The notes under the pieces: generated by a model
What the model was told of the DNA's origin: nothing
Database searches by the model: none
Seen by the model: only the letters and a program-made list of their open reading frames with translations
Shown: positions 6,497-12,477 of the stretch, piece by piece
Numbering within the stretch: the stretch's first letter is position 1
How the letters are laid out: each line of letters opens with the position of its first letter
Position numbers and translations under genes: made by a program
NCBI GenBank assembly: GCA_015485995.1
Contig: WFSP01000048.1
Location: forward strand, 1-12,477
Reading direction: 5' to 3'
Length of the DNA stretch: 12,477 bases
Source: Caldisericales bacterium
Lineage (GTDB): Bacteria > Caldisericota > Caldisericia > Caldisericales > Caldisericaceae

Positions 6497-6934
6497 TTAC
6501 GAATTTCTATCTATCCAAGTAGCCACAAGTTCAAGAATATTTAAATCTCCAATCACATGCATTTTATCGTCCACTACGGGAAGCTCTTTTAAATCCTCTG
6601 CAAACATTTTTTGGAAAGCAATCCGTAAGTTATCAGTTTCCTTGACATAAACAGGAGGAAGCATAATATCTTCAGCAGTGATGTCCTCTAAGGGTTTAAT
6701 TGCTTTATAGTATAAAAACTCATCCGGAACATACTCGTAAAACAGATACTGAGTAAAATTTATTACGGGTATAATTCCAAGCAACTTATTGTCGCTGTCC
6801 ACAACATAAACACTTCTTGTTTTTGGATCAGCAACAATTGCCTTTGCAATCTCCATAGGGCCTGCTTCCTTTCTCACCGTAGAAGCTTCCTGTGTAATTA
6901 AGTTGCGCATTGATTTTACAGTGATTCTTTTCAT
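6497..6934 (-). CDS. Tandem CBS-domain protein
   Basis: A 145-residue soluble protein made of two CBS domains and little else. The first covers about residues 10-62 (ending with VYVVDSDNKLLGIIPVI) and the second about 84-141 (beginning DITAEDIMLPPVYV, ending ELPVVDDKMHVIGDLNI). CBS pairs (Bateman modules) commonly bind adenosine nucleotides and gate transporters or enzymes. Here the gene lies between two antiporter genes, its ATG overlaps the stop of the upstream antiporter in an ATGA arrangement, and a G-rich ribosome binding site lies about 9 nt upstream. The context suggests a separately encoded regulatory subunit of one or both antiporters. That is inference: the sequence shows no physical link. 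Confidence 0.9.
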   Translation of the reverse strand: MKRITVKSMRNLITQEASTVRKEAGPMEIAKAIVADPKTRSVYVVDSDNKLLGIIPVINFTQYLFYEYVPDEFLYYKAIKPLEDITAEDIMLPPVYVKETDNLRIAFQKMFAEDLKELPVVDDKMHVIGDLNILELVATWIDRNS

Positions 6935-8124
6935 TTCTTATTTCCCCCCTCATTCGGAATTTCTCCTGCAAGACCAAACGTAAGCTGTGTAATTGGCGGG
7001 CCAATTACTTCGAGTACAAGCGTTGTCGCAATGATAACGGTCATTATATAATTCCCAGCTTGCGGAAAATACGCCTTTCCTAAAATTGCCATGCCTAATG
7101 CAACACCGGCCTGTGGCACAAGGCCCAATCCTACGAATTTACGTACTGTGTCAGGTGCTTTTGAAAGCGTTGCTCCAGTCGTAGCCCCAAGATACTTTCC
7201 TGTAAACCTCATAACAATATATATAGCACCAACAAGCCCAATGCTGGTAATCGCTTTAAGGTCAAATCCAGCACCAACAATAACAAATAGTACAAGCATT
7301 AATGGCTCTGCAAAAAACTCCACTCCCTCAAAATATGTGCTTTCGTCCGTAGAAAAGTTTACAACTACAGCCCCAAGAGCCATACAGGCAAGTAATGGTG
7401 AATAATGCAAATACATTGCTATCCCTGCAGTTAAAGAAATAAAGGCCAAAGTATAAATAAGCCTATATCCTTTCGTATGAATGAATCTCGCAAGATAAGA
7501 AAACACAAACCCGATTGCAGCGCCGATTCCAAGCGTATAAACAATTTCAAGCAGCGCACCCAGAATCATTTTTGCAGGTGAAATGTTTGCACCGATACCT
7601 GATTTCATCTGAATTGCCAACACCATTGATATAACAAAAATAATTAGGCCCCAGGCGTCATCTATCGCAACCGTACCAAGCAAAACACTTGTTACAGGCC
7701 CCCGGGTCCTGTACTGCCTTGACACCATAAGTGTGGATGCAGGATCAGTAGCAGCTGCAAGGGCCCCAAAAAGCAAAGCTATATAAAGCGGTTTATGCAA
7801 AAACAAAAAAACGCCAAGCGTTACAAATAGCCAGGCACCACTTGCCTCAAGCATCGAAACAAAAAGAATTTGCTTCCCCGTCTTTTTAAATACAGAATAC
7901 GAAAAGTTACGGGAAATCATAAATGCTACAATACTAAGAACAAAATTTGCAATTAAATCAGAATTATTGAGAAATTTAGCAGGAACGAGATGAAAAACAT
8001 AAGGACCCATAATAATACCCATTATGATATAACCCGTAACATAAGGCAACTTAATCTTCTCAATGAGAAGAGCTGCAAACAATCCCAAAATTAACATTAC
8101 TCCAAAAGAAAAAATTAAATTCAT
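6931..8124 (-). CDS. Cation/proton antiporter with TDP and DD core motifs
   Basis: A 397-residue integral membrane protein, first gene of the transporter operon. Core motifs are ALAAATDPAST (about 121-131, with Asp127-Pro128) and TVAIDDAWG (about 151-159, with Asp155-Asp156); Lys310 in TGKYLG may be the helix-10 lysine of electrogenic antiporters. The Thr-Asp-Pro signature is familiar from CPA1 (NhaP/NHE) proteins, whereas paired Asp-Asp is typical of CPA2, so subfamily assignment is unsure. It shares little beyond fold with the antiporter at 5279-6490. There is no C-terminal regulatory domain; the CBS gene follows with a 4-bp overlap. ATG 8124 is supported by GGAGG (plus-strand 8132-8136) 7 nt upstream. 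Ion specificity is unknown. Confidence 0.88.
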   Translation of the reverse strand: MNLIFSFGVMLILGLFAALLIEKIKLPYVTGYIIMGIIMGPYVFHLVPAKFLNNSDLIANFVLSIVAFMISRNFSYSVFKKTGKQILFVSMLEASGAWLFVTLGVFLFLHKPLYIALLFGALAAATDPASTLMVSRQYRTRGPVTSVLLGTVAIDDAWGLIIFVISMVLAIQMKSGIGANISPAKMILGALLEIVYTLGIGAAIGFVFSYLARFIHTKGYRLIYTLAFISLTAGIAMYLHYSPLLACMALGAVVVNFSTDESTYFEGVEFFAEPLMLVLFVIVGAGFDLKAITSIGLVGAIYIVMRFTGKYLGATTGATLSKAPDTVRKFVGLGLVPQAGVALGMAILGKAYFPQAGNYIMTVIIATTLVLEVIGPPITQLTFGLAGEIPNEGGNKK

Positions 8125-8176
8125 ATATTCGCCTCCAACAAAACTATGCGTTCACAGCAGTATAATATAAACCATT
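8125..8176 (-). promoter_or_regulatory. Leader of the transporter operon
   Basis: This minus-strand stretch upstream of ATG 8124 has a good GGAGG (8132-8136). TATACT/TATATT hexamers around 8159-8169 could be a -10 element, but I find no convincing -35 at the right distance (only a T-tract), so the promoter position is tentative. The same AT block also reads TATAAT on the plus strand (8161-8166), again without a matching -35. Confidence 0.35.
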
Positions 8177-8203
8177 TTGAAAAAAAATAAAGGCTATTAT
8201 AAT
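8177..8203 (+). promoter_or_regulatory. Candidate promoter abutting the 8212 start codon
   Basis: TTGAAA at 8177-8182 and a perfect TATAAT at 8198-8203, with a 15-bp spacer (17 bp if TTTTGA at 8175-8180 is used as -35). The transcript would begin around 8209-8212, at the GTG/ATG start codons themselves, and no Shine-Dalgarno is present between. Confidence 0.55.
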
Positions 8204-8211
8204 AACCTGTG

Positions 8212-10791
8212 ATGAAAAAAAACGTTATATTTATAATAGTAATAAGCTTATTTTTTAGCATTTTTCCTTTTAAAAGTATTGCAGGCGGAAACAACCAAAA
8301 TTTGGCACATAGTAGCTTTATATTGAACGGGCTTATCGTTTCGCACATACCTGCAAGTGATTTACTTTCCAAAAATAGCAATGCAGAAATCGGACTGGAA
8401 AAAGTAGATAATGCTTATGACCTTAAACGGCAAGAATATTTCTGTAATTCAAATACAATACCTCTTTTTGCAAAAGTAAACCTGCTTTCACAAAAATTTA
8501 CCGCTAAAAAAGCGCTCACTGTTTTCGATTTAAAAAAAATGTATGATAATCTTCCACAAAACGATTATTACGAGAGAGAAAGAATCATCGGCACAATAAG
8601 TTCAGGTATTTATAAAAATAATGTTCCCCTTTCTTTCTCTAAAAAAACTCCTCCCGTTATAAATATTAAATATAAGAAGGTCAGCGCCGGAAAAAAGACT
8701 TCTTACATCCCAATAAGAGTCATCTCCGAAGCAAATACGGTTGATACTTATTTTCTTTTAGATCCTTTTGCAAAACCGCTAAATGAAAGATTGAACGGAT
8801 TTGATATCGCAAGGGCATACGATGTAGAACCTTGTTTTTCAAGCACAATCGCAGAGAGGAAAAGTTCAAATAACAATATGCTGGATTTTACTGGGTTTTA
8901 CGTGGATGTTCCTTCAAACCTTGTGGATAGTTCATACTATAAAACTGCGGAAGAAACGCTAAAAAAATTTCAAAGTTTCATCCATAAAAAGGGAAAGCTC
9001 CTTATAGTAGAAAACCTCGACGAATCGACGTATAAATTAGGGCAATACGGAGATATCATAGGCGTTAGCTGCAATGATCCAACTCTTCTTGAAAAGACAA
9101 GGAGCGCGTTTCCCAATAAGCTTATCTTTGCAACGATAAATACAAATTTTGATAAGAAAAATTTAGAACAAATTCTTAAAACACTTTCTTTGTTTGGCAT
9201 ATATCCCGATTTTGGAAGAAATAAAAAAAGCGGAGATTTTGTTTATTACGAAAACGAATTCAAAGACAATATAGGAATGATAAATAAATACCTTAACATT
9301 ATAAGAATAGAAAATGGCTTTACGTTTCAATCCATATCAAAGAAAAATGGGTTCGAGGTTGCCCAGTTTACATCAAACAACGGTAATTTTACCGTAATCC
9401 AGGGAAATGGTTATTTCCCTTTTAAACTTGAAAATGCGGCTTTTCAAAATACATTCGACATTTATGGAAAACCTCTTAAATTTTCTTTAGATAACTCAGC
9501 CAAAATTTATGTAAACGGAATAAATGCAGTATTTTCAGGCACAAGCCCTATTTACATGCTCGGTATGGTTCCTCAAGTTTCAAAAGCAAATACGGTATTC
9601 GATATTAAGAATTTCAGCGCCAAAGATAAAATTATCAATATATTTGTAACAAGTGGGGGAGAATCTGTTTTTCAAGATAACTCTTCGTTTCTCCCTCTCT
9701 CGCTGCACACATTTTATACAAGTTTCATTAAAAATCCTGTAACAGTAAAAGTAGGAAATTTATCCGAAAGCTTTAATAAACTTAGCTCAAAAACCTCTTC
9801 AGGTTCATTTTTTATTTTTGTTACACTACTGATGCTCCTTACTTTAATTTTGTTAAAATTTAAAAAAATTAGGATTAAGAAATTGCTAAATGTGAAAATG
9901 TTTATAATAAGCATACTGATTCTTCCCTCCTTATTTATTTTTGTAAATACATATTTTATCCATTATTCTTTGCACACGATGACATACCTTACTTTTGCGT
10001 TGATGTTTATTATTCTTGCTTTATATGAGCCAGAATTGTATTTTCAGTCTTTATCTGTGGCTTTGGCAATGGCATTTATGGGATTTTTGTTTAACTATTT
10101 AGAATTTTCAACATTAAGCCCTCATTTCTTTAACGGAATTTTACCTTTTACAAGATATGACTCTATCCTGCTCCTCGTTCCCTTCCTTGGCACAATTTTG
10201 TTCTTTGGAGTATACGGAGGGGCAAAGGTAAACAAGTTAGAAATCGCGGCGATAATCATAGGGTTTTTAGGTCCGGTGTTCTTTTTCGACCATACAGTAT
10301 CTCCTTTTATATTGAATTTTACACTTAAATCTGTGTATTCTATTTTCATAGTCATTGCTATGGGCGGATTGCTTGGTGCTCTTCACAAAAAAGGGTCGGG
10401 TGCTTATTTATTTTTATATGGAGCTCTCCTTTTGCTTCTATTCGGAGCATTTAAATCCAGTAATACTTTTTACATAGAAACCGTAATGAACCAGCAAAGC
10501 TCACAATACCTCTTGCTTTTAAAGGACTTTGTGCTTTTCTCCCTGCCTGTATATTTTCTACTTCTTTTTCATCACAATATCGTCAAGGAAAGCCCTTCTT
10601 CGTCAATCAATATATTAGTATTCACTCTGTTTACAATTGTTGTAGCCTTTACATTTGTTTCACAATGGGCCGAAAGATTCAAAGGCATAACCCTTATTAC
10701 CGAAATAATAGCGTTGCCTGCCTATATTATTGCGATTTTCCTGCTTTTTATCATTCTCTTTGAACCTATGAATAAAAATAAAGAATTATAA
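8212..10791 (+). CDS. Unassigned secreted-domain plus multi-helix membrane protein
   Basis: I do not recognise the family. Numbering from ATG 8212 (859 residues; GTG 8209 would add one): a signal peptide (about 1-24, basic start, hydrophobic core, likely cleavage after Ser-Ile-Ala), an exported region to about 530, then about 11 membrane helices to the C terminus. The exported region alternates strand-like and helix-like stretches, for example GFYVDVP (about 228-234), KLLIVENLDE (262-271), YGDIIGVSCND (279-289), KLIFATINTN (303-312) and LFGIYPDFG (328-336), in a way reminiscent of a beta/alpha barrel as in some extracellular glycoside hydrolases, followed by a strand-rich part (about 365-520). 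This resemblance is by eye only. The membrane region includes TRYDSILLLVPFLG (647-660). A role in cell-envelope polysaccharide handling is possible but unproven. Only the divergent promoter region separates it from the transporter operon. Confidence 0.9.
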   Translation: MKKNVIFIIVISLFFSIFPFKSIAGGNNQNLAHSSFILNGLIVSHIPASDLLSKNSNAEIGLEKVDNAYDLKRQEYFCNSNTIPLFAKVNLLSQKFTAKKALTVFDLKKMYDNLPQNDYYERERIIGTISSGIYKNNVPLSFSKKTPPVINIKYKKVSAGKKTSYIPIRVISEANTVDTYFLLDPFAKPLNERLNGFDIARAYDVEPCFSSTIAERKSSNNNMLDFTGFYVDVPSNLVDSSYYKTAEETLKKFQSFIHKKGKLLIVENLDESTYKLGQYGDIIGVSCNDPTLLEKTRSAFPNKLIFATINTNFDKKNLEQILKTLSLFGIYPDFGRNKKSGDFVYYENEFKDNIGMINKYLNIIRIENGFTFQSISKKNGFEVAQFTSNNGNFTVIQGNGYFPFKLENAAFQNTFDIYGKPLKFSLDNSAKIYVNGINAVFSGTSPIYMLGMVPQVSKANTVFDIKNFSAKDKIINIFVTSGGESVFQDNSSFLPLSLHTFYTSFIKNPVTVKVGNLSESFNKLSSKTSSGSFFIFVTLLMLLTLILLKFKKIRIKKLLNVKMFIISILILPSLFIFVNTYFIHYSLHTMTYLTFALMFIILALYEPELYFQSLSVALAMAFMGFLFNYLEFSTLSPHFFNGILPFTRYDSILLLVPFLGTILFFGVYGGAKVNKLEIAAIIIGFLGPVFFFDHTVSPFILNFTLKSVYSIFIVIAMGGLLGALHKKGSGAYLFLYGALLLLLFGAFKSSNTFYIETVMNQQSSQYLLLLKDFVLFSLPVYFLLLFHHNIVKESPSSSINILVFTLFTIVVAFTFVSQWAERFKGITLITEIIALPAYIIAIFLLFIILFEPMNKNKEL

Positions 10792-10800
10792 CAAAAATTG

Positions 10801-10828
10801 TTGCAAATCTGTGAAAATTTTCTATAAT
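10801..10828 (+). promoter_or_regulatory. Promoter for ferredoxin
   Basis: TTGCAA at 10801-10806 and a perfect TATAAT at 10823-10828 are 16 bp apart, giving a short leader. GGAGG at 10836-10840 lies 6 nt before ATG 10847. The element starts 10 bp after the stop of the preceding gene, so ferredoxin has its own promoter. Confidence 0.75.
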
Positions 10829-10846
10829 TTTAAACGGAGGTGAAAT

Positions 10847-11044
10847 ATGGCGAAATACAAAATCAGTCAGGACAGAGATGCTTGCATTGGTTGTGGAGTA
10901 TGCGCATCTGTTTGTCCGGAGAATTGGAAGATGGACGATGACGGTAAAGCAAGCCCTATTTCTTTTGAATCGGATGCAGACTGCAACAAAGACGCAGCAG
11001 AAAACTGCCCAGTTCAGTGCATTCAAATAGAAGAAGTAGGATAG
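10847..11044 (+). CDS. Single-cluster [4Fe-4S] ferredoxin
   Basis: A 65-residue cytoplasmic electron carrier. The cluster motif is Cys13-x2-Cys16-x2-Cys19 with the fourth ligand most likely Cys54 in the later Asn-Cys-Pro. Cys23 and Cys46 sit where Thermotoga maritima ferredoxin has its disulfide pair. Cys58 is additional, in a position usually occupied by Ala in the CPxxAI motif. There is only one complete CxxCxxC set, so it carries one cluster rather than the two of clostridial ferredoxins. It lies immediately upstream of the por genes and is therefore the probable electron acceptor of pyruvate oxidation. It has its own promoter and is followed by an intrinsic terminator, so it can be expressed independently of por. 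Confidence 0.95.
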   Translation: MAKYKISQDRDACIGCGVCASVCPENWKMDDDGKASPISFESDADCNKDAAENCPVQCIQIEEVG

Positions 11045-11049
11045 TTTTT

Positions 11050-11077
11050 AAAAAGGGGCACTATGCCCCCCTTTTTT
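11050..11077 (+). terminator. Intrinsic terminator between ferredoxin and porG
   Basis: Six base pairs GGGGCA/TGCCCC (11055-11060 with 11064-11069) close a 3-nt loop, followed by CC and six T residues (11072-11077); a run of A before the stem can extend pairing with the T-tract. I find no convincing promoter between it and porG, so it may be a partial (read-through) terminator. Confidence 0.85.
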
Positions 11078-11116
11078 GTTCACTGTCCAAGGGTAAAATT
11101 AAAAGTCAGATTTTTT

Positions 11117-11123
11117 AAGGAGG
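11117..11123 (+). promoter_or_regulatory. Ribosome binding site that decides the porG start
   Basis: AAGGAGG lies 5 nt before ATG 11129. The longest open frame would start at ATG 11063, inside the terminator hairpin, and would add 22 residues unlike the family's N terminus, so 11129 is chosen. Confidence 0.9.
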
Positions 11124-11128
11124 CGAAT

Positions 11129-11698
11129 ATGAAGAATATGTACGAAGTGAGAATGCATGCAAGAGCAGGCCAGGGGGCTAAATCAGGCTCTCAACTCCTT
11201 GCTGAAGCTGCATTCAAGGAAGGAAAATGGATTCAGTCATTTCCTGAGTACGGTTCTGAAAGAAGAGGCGCACCTACGGTATCTTACACAAGAATTTCGG
11301 ACAAAAGGCTCAGGACACACGAACCAATTGTAAATCCGAACGCCGTACTCGTGTTCGATCCAGGAATCGCAAGAACGATCGATGTAATTCATGGTTTATC
11401 TGAAAAAGATGGTGTTCTCATCGTTAACACAACAGAATCCGTAGAATCTGTAAAAAAAGAATCGGGGTTCAATGGCAAAACTTATGCACTTGATGCCACA
11501 GGCATTTCTCTCGGACTTCTCGGAATAGATGCGCCGAACGTACCAATGCTTGGAGCATTACTAAAAGTAACCGGCATTGTAAAGCTTGAGTCTCTTGAAG
11601 AAGTGATCAAAGAGCATTTCCTTGAAAAACTTGGAGAAGAAAAGGTAGGAAAAAATCTTGAGGGTTTAAGGAAAGCTTACGAGGAGGTAACAAAATGA
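11129..11698 (+). CDS. porG: Pyruvate:ferredoxin oxidoreductase, gamma subunit
   Basis: Gamma subunit (189 residues, normal size) of the heterotetrameric 2-oxoacid:ferredoxin oxidoreductase that converts pyruvate and CoA to acetyl-CoA, CO2 and reduced ferredoxin in the cytoplasm. The N terminus has the family pattern EVRMHARAGQGAKSG (about 6-20), and the conserved FPEYGSERRGAPT follows at about 38-50, then a Rossmann-like core (AVLVFDPGI, about 72-80) contributing to CoA binding in the known structures. The order porG-porD-porA is that of Thermotoga and archaeal four-subunit enzymes. Its stop overlaps the porD start (ATGA at 11695-11698). Specificity for pyruvate rather than another 2-oxoacid is inferred from overall similarity. 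Confidence 0.93.
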   Translation: MKNMYEVRMHARAGQGAKSGSQLLAEAAFKEGKWIQSFPEYGSERRGAPTVSYTRISDKRLRTHEPIVNPNAVLVFDPGIARTIDVIHGLSEKDGVLIVNTTESVESVKKESGFNGKTYALDATGISLGLLGIDAPNVPMLGALLKVTGIVKLESLEEVIKEHFLEKLGEEKVGKNLEGLRKAYEEVTK

Positions 11699-12039
11699 GC
11701 GAGAAAAAAGGCTGGAAGGAGCTGATGCGTGGCTCGGATTTACCACCGGCATCATCCTTAGAATACAAAACAGGTTCGTGGAGAACGCTTCGTCCTATCT
11801 TCGACCCTGAAAAGTGTACACACTGTATGATTTGCGTTTCATACTGCCCTGATATGGCAATTCCTGTAAAAGTAACAGAAGAAGGGGTAAAGGGCTTTGG
11901 CGGAAGAACATATAAAGGAACTGTGAGATTAGAAACAAATTTTGACTATTGTAAAGGATGCGGAATTTGTGCAGCAGAATGCCCTACGCATGCAATCAAA
12001 ATGGTAAGAGAAGAAGAAGCCGCAAAGGCTTCCAAATAG
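11695..12039 (+). CDS. porD: Pyruvate:ferredoxin oxidoreductase, delta subunit (2[4Fe-4S])
   Basis: A 114-residue ferredoxin-like subunit that relays electrons from the thiamine diphosphate site to external ferredoxin. Two complete cluster motifs are visible: Cys41-x2-Cys44-x2-Cys47-x3-Cys51-Pro and Cys86-x2-Cys89-x2-Cys92-x3-Cys96-Pro. The N-terminal part before the first motif ([15 protein letters not shown], about 27-41) is typical of PorD. The start at 11695 has GAGGAGG at 11681-11687 and overlaps the porG stop by 4 nt, so the two are translationally coupled. porA follows after 13 bp. A short Lys/Glu/Ala-rich C-terminal tail is unremarkable. Confidence 0.95.
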   Translation: MSEKKGWKELMRGSDLPPASSLEYKTGSWRTLRPIFDPEKCTHCMICVSYCPDMAIPVKVTEEGVKGFGGRTYKGTVRLETNFDYCKGCGICAAECPTHAIKMVREEEAAKASK

Positions 12040-12052
12040 GAGGTGTAGAGTT

Positions 12053-12477
12053 ATGAGCAAATGGAAATCATTAACAGGTGCACAGGCAGTTGCTGAAGCA
12101 ATGAGGCAAATCAACCCTGACGTAGTTGCGGCATACCCAATTACTCCTCAAACTCCAATAGTAGAGCAGTTTGCGTCTTTCGTTGCAAACGGCGTAGTAG
12201 ATACAGAAATGATCCCAGTAGAATCAGAGCATTCTGCAATGTCCTGTACAGTAGGTGCGTCTGCAGCAGGTGCAAGAGCAATGTGCGCAACTGCATCACA
12301 GGGACTTGCATTAATGTGGGAAGTAGTGGCTGCAGCTCCAGGACTTAGGCTTCCCATTGTAATGCCAATTGTAAACAGAGCACTCTCTGCGCCAATTAAT
12401 ATTCATTGCGATCATTCAGACTCTATGGGTGCAACAACAATCGGTTGGATACAAATATACTCGGAAAATGCACAGGA
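12053..12477 (+). CDS. porA: Pyruvate:ferredoxin oxidoreductase, alpha subunit (3' partial)
   Basis: The first 141 residues of the alpha subunit, which provides part of the substrate and thiamine diphosphate site; the frame runs off the window end. It opens with ATG 12053 after GGAGG at 12039-12043. Recognisable blocks: [13 protein letters not shown] (about 26-38; Thr31 sits in the PITP motif that contacts pyruvate in known enzymes), PVESEHSA (about 55-62, with the Glu expected to contact the cofactor), [10 protein letters not shown] (about 79-88) and [16 protein letters not shown] (about 108-123, with an Arg at 109 likely equivalent to the pyruvate-binding Arg). The stretch before GWIQ reads MGATTI, where I would expect Arg-Asp in the middle. 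It follows porD by 13 bp in one operon; porB should follow outside the window. Confidence 0.95.
   Translation, partial: MSKWKSLTGAQAVAEAMRQINPDVVAAYPITPQTPIVEQFASFVANGVVDTEMIPVESEHSAMSCTVGASAAGARAMCATASQGLALMWEVVAAAPGLRLPIVMPIVNRALSAPINIHCDHSDSMGATTIGWIQIYSENAQ

Noticed and set aside
8121..8381. Minus-strand reading frame overlapping the divergent promoter and the start of the large gene
   Set aside because: It is antisense to the signal-peptide region of a better-supported gene, has no ribosome binding site of note and resembles no known protein.
11063..11128. A longer porG beginning at ATG 11063
   Set aside because: That ATG lies inside the terminator hairpin, the extra 22 residues do not look like the family, and ATG 11129 has AAGGAGG at the right distance.

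Overview
This is an AT-rich window from a bacterial chromosome. The bacterial features are a SecG subunit, a DivIC/FtsB-type division protein, sigma-70-like promoters, GGAGG ribosome binding sites and CCA-encoding tRNAs. Two features suggest a fermentative anaerobe, possibly thermophilic: a four-subunit-type pyruvate:ferredoxin oxidoreductase operon (porG-porD-porA, with porB expected beyond the right edge) and a single-cluster ferredoxin like that of Thermotoga. A low-GC anaerobic lineage such as Caldisericota or a relative would fit. This is an impression from gene content and protein style, not a phylogenetic result. I see no insertion sequence, CRISPR array or phage gene.

Layout. (1) Positions 1-2785, plus strand: the glycolytic pair gap (missing its first few codons) and pgk, then a consensus promoter, secG and three tRNA genes, Leu(AAG), Val(TAC) and Phe(GAA), tightly packed behind secG. 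(2) Positions 2786-3153: about 370 bp with no gene, lying between converging transcription units. (3) Positions 3154-8124, all minus strand, in transcription order: a cation/proton antiporter, a two-CBS-domain protein, a second antiporter and an ArsB/NhaD-type permease, the first four overlapping or nearly touching; then a new promoter followed by divIC, an S1-domain protein of the YabR type and tRNA-Met, which starts 2 nt after the S1 stop codon. (4) Positions 8125-8211: a short divergent promoter region. (5) Positions 8212-10791, plus strand: a large secreted-plus-membrane protein that I cannot assign to a family. (6) Positions 10801-12477, plus strand: ferredoxin with its own promoter and intrinsic terminator, then porG, porD and the beginning of porA.

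How the genes fit together. gap and pgk catalyse consecutive glycolytic steps that make NADH and ATP. The Por complex then oxidises pyruvate to acetyl-CoA and passes electrons to the adjacent ferredoxin. The transporter operon looks like an ion-homeostasis module of three secondary transporters, with a CBS protein encoded among them as a possible nucleotide-responsive regulator. The divIC-S1-tRNA-Met unit resembles the divIC-yabR-tRNA-Met order I remember from Bacillus subtilis.

Most worth a second look: the unassigned roughly 860-residue exported-domain plus 11-helix protein; the CBS/antiporter/permease module; a leucine tRNA whose anticodon reads AAG (A at the wobble position); and two genes (divIC and the large unknown) whose promoters sit so close to the start codon, without a Shine-Dalgarno sequence, that their mRNAs are predicted to be leaderless.
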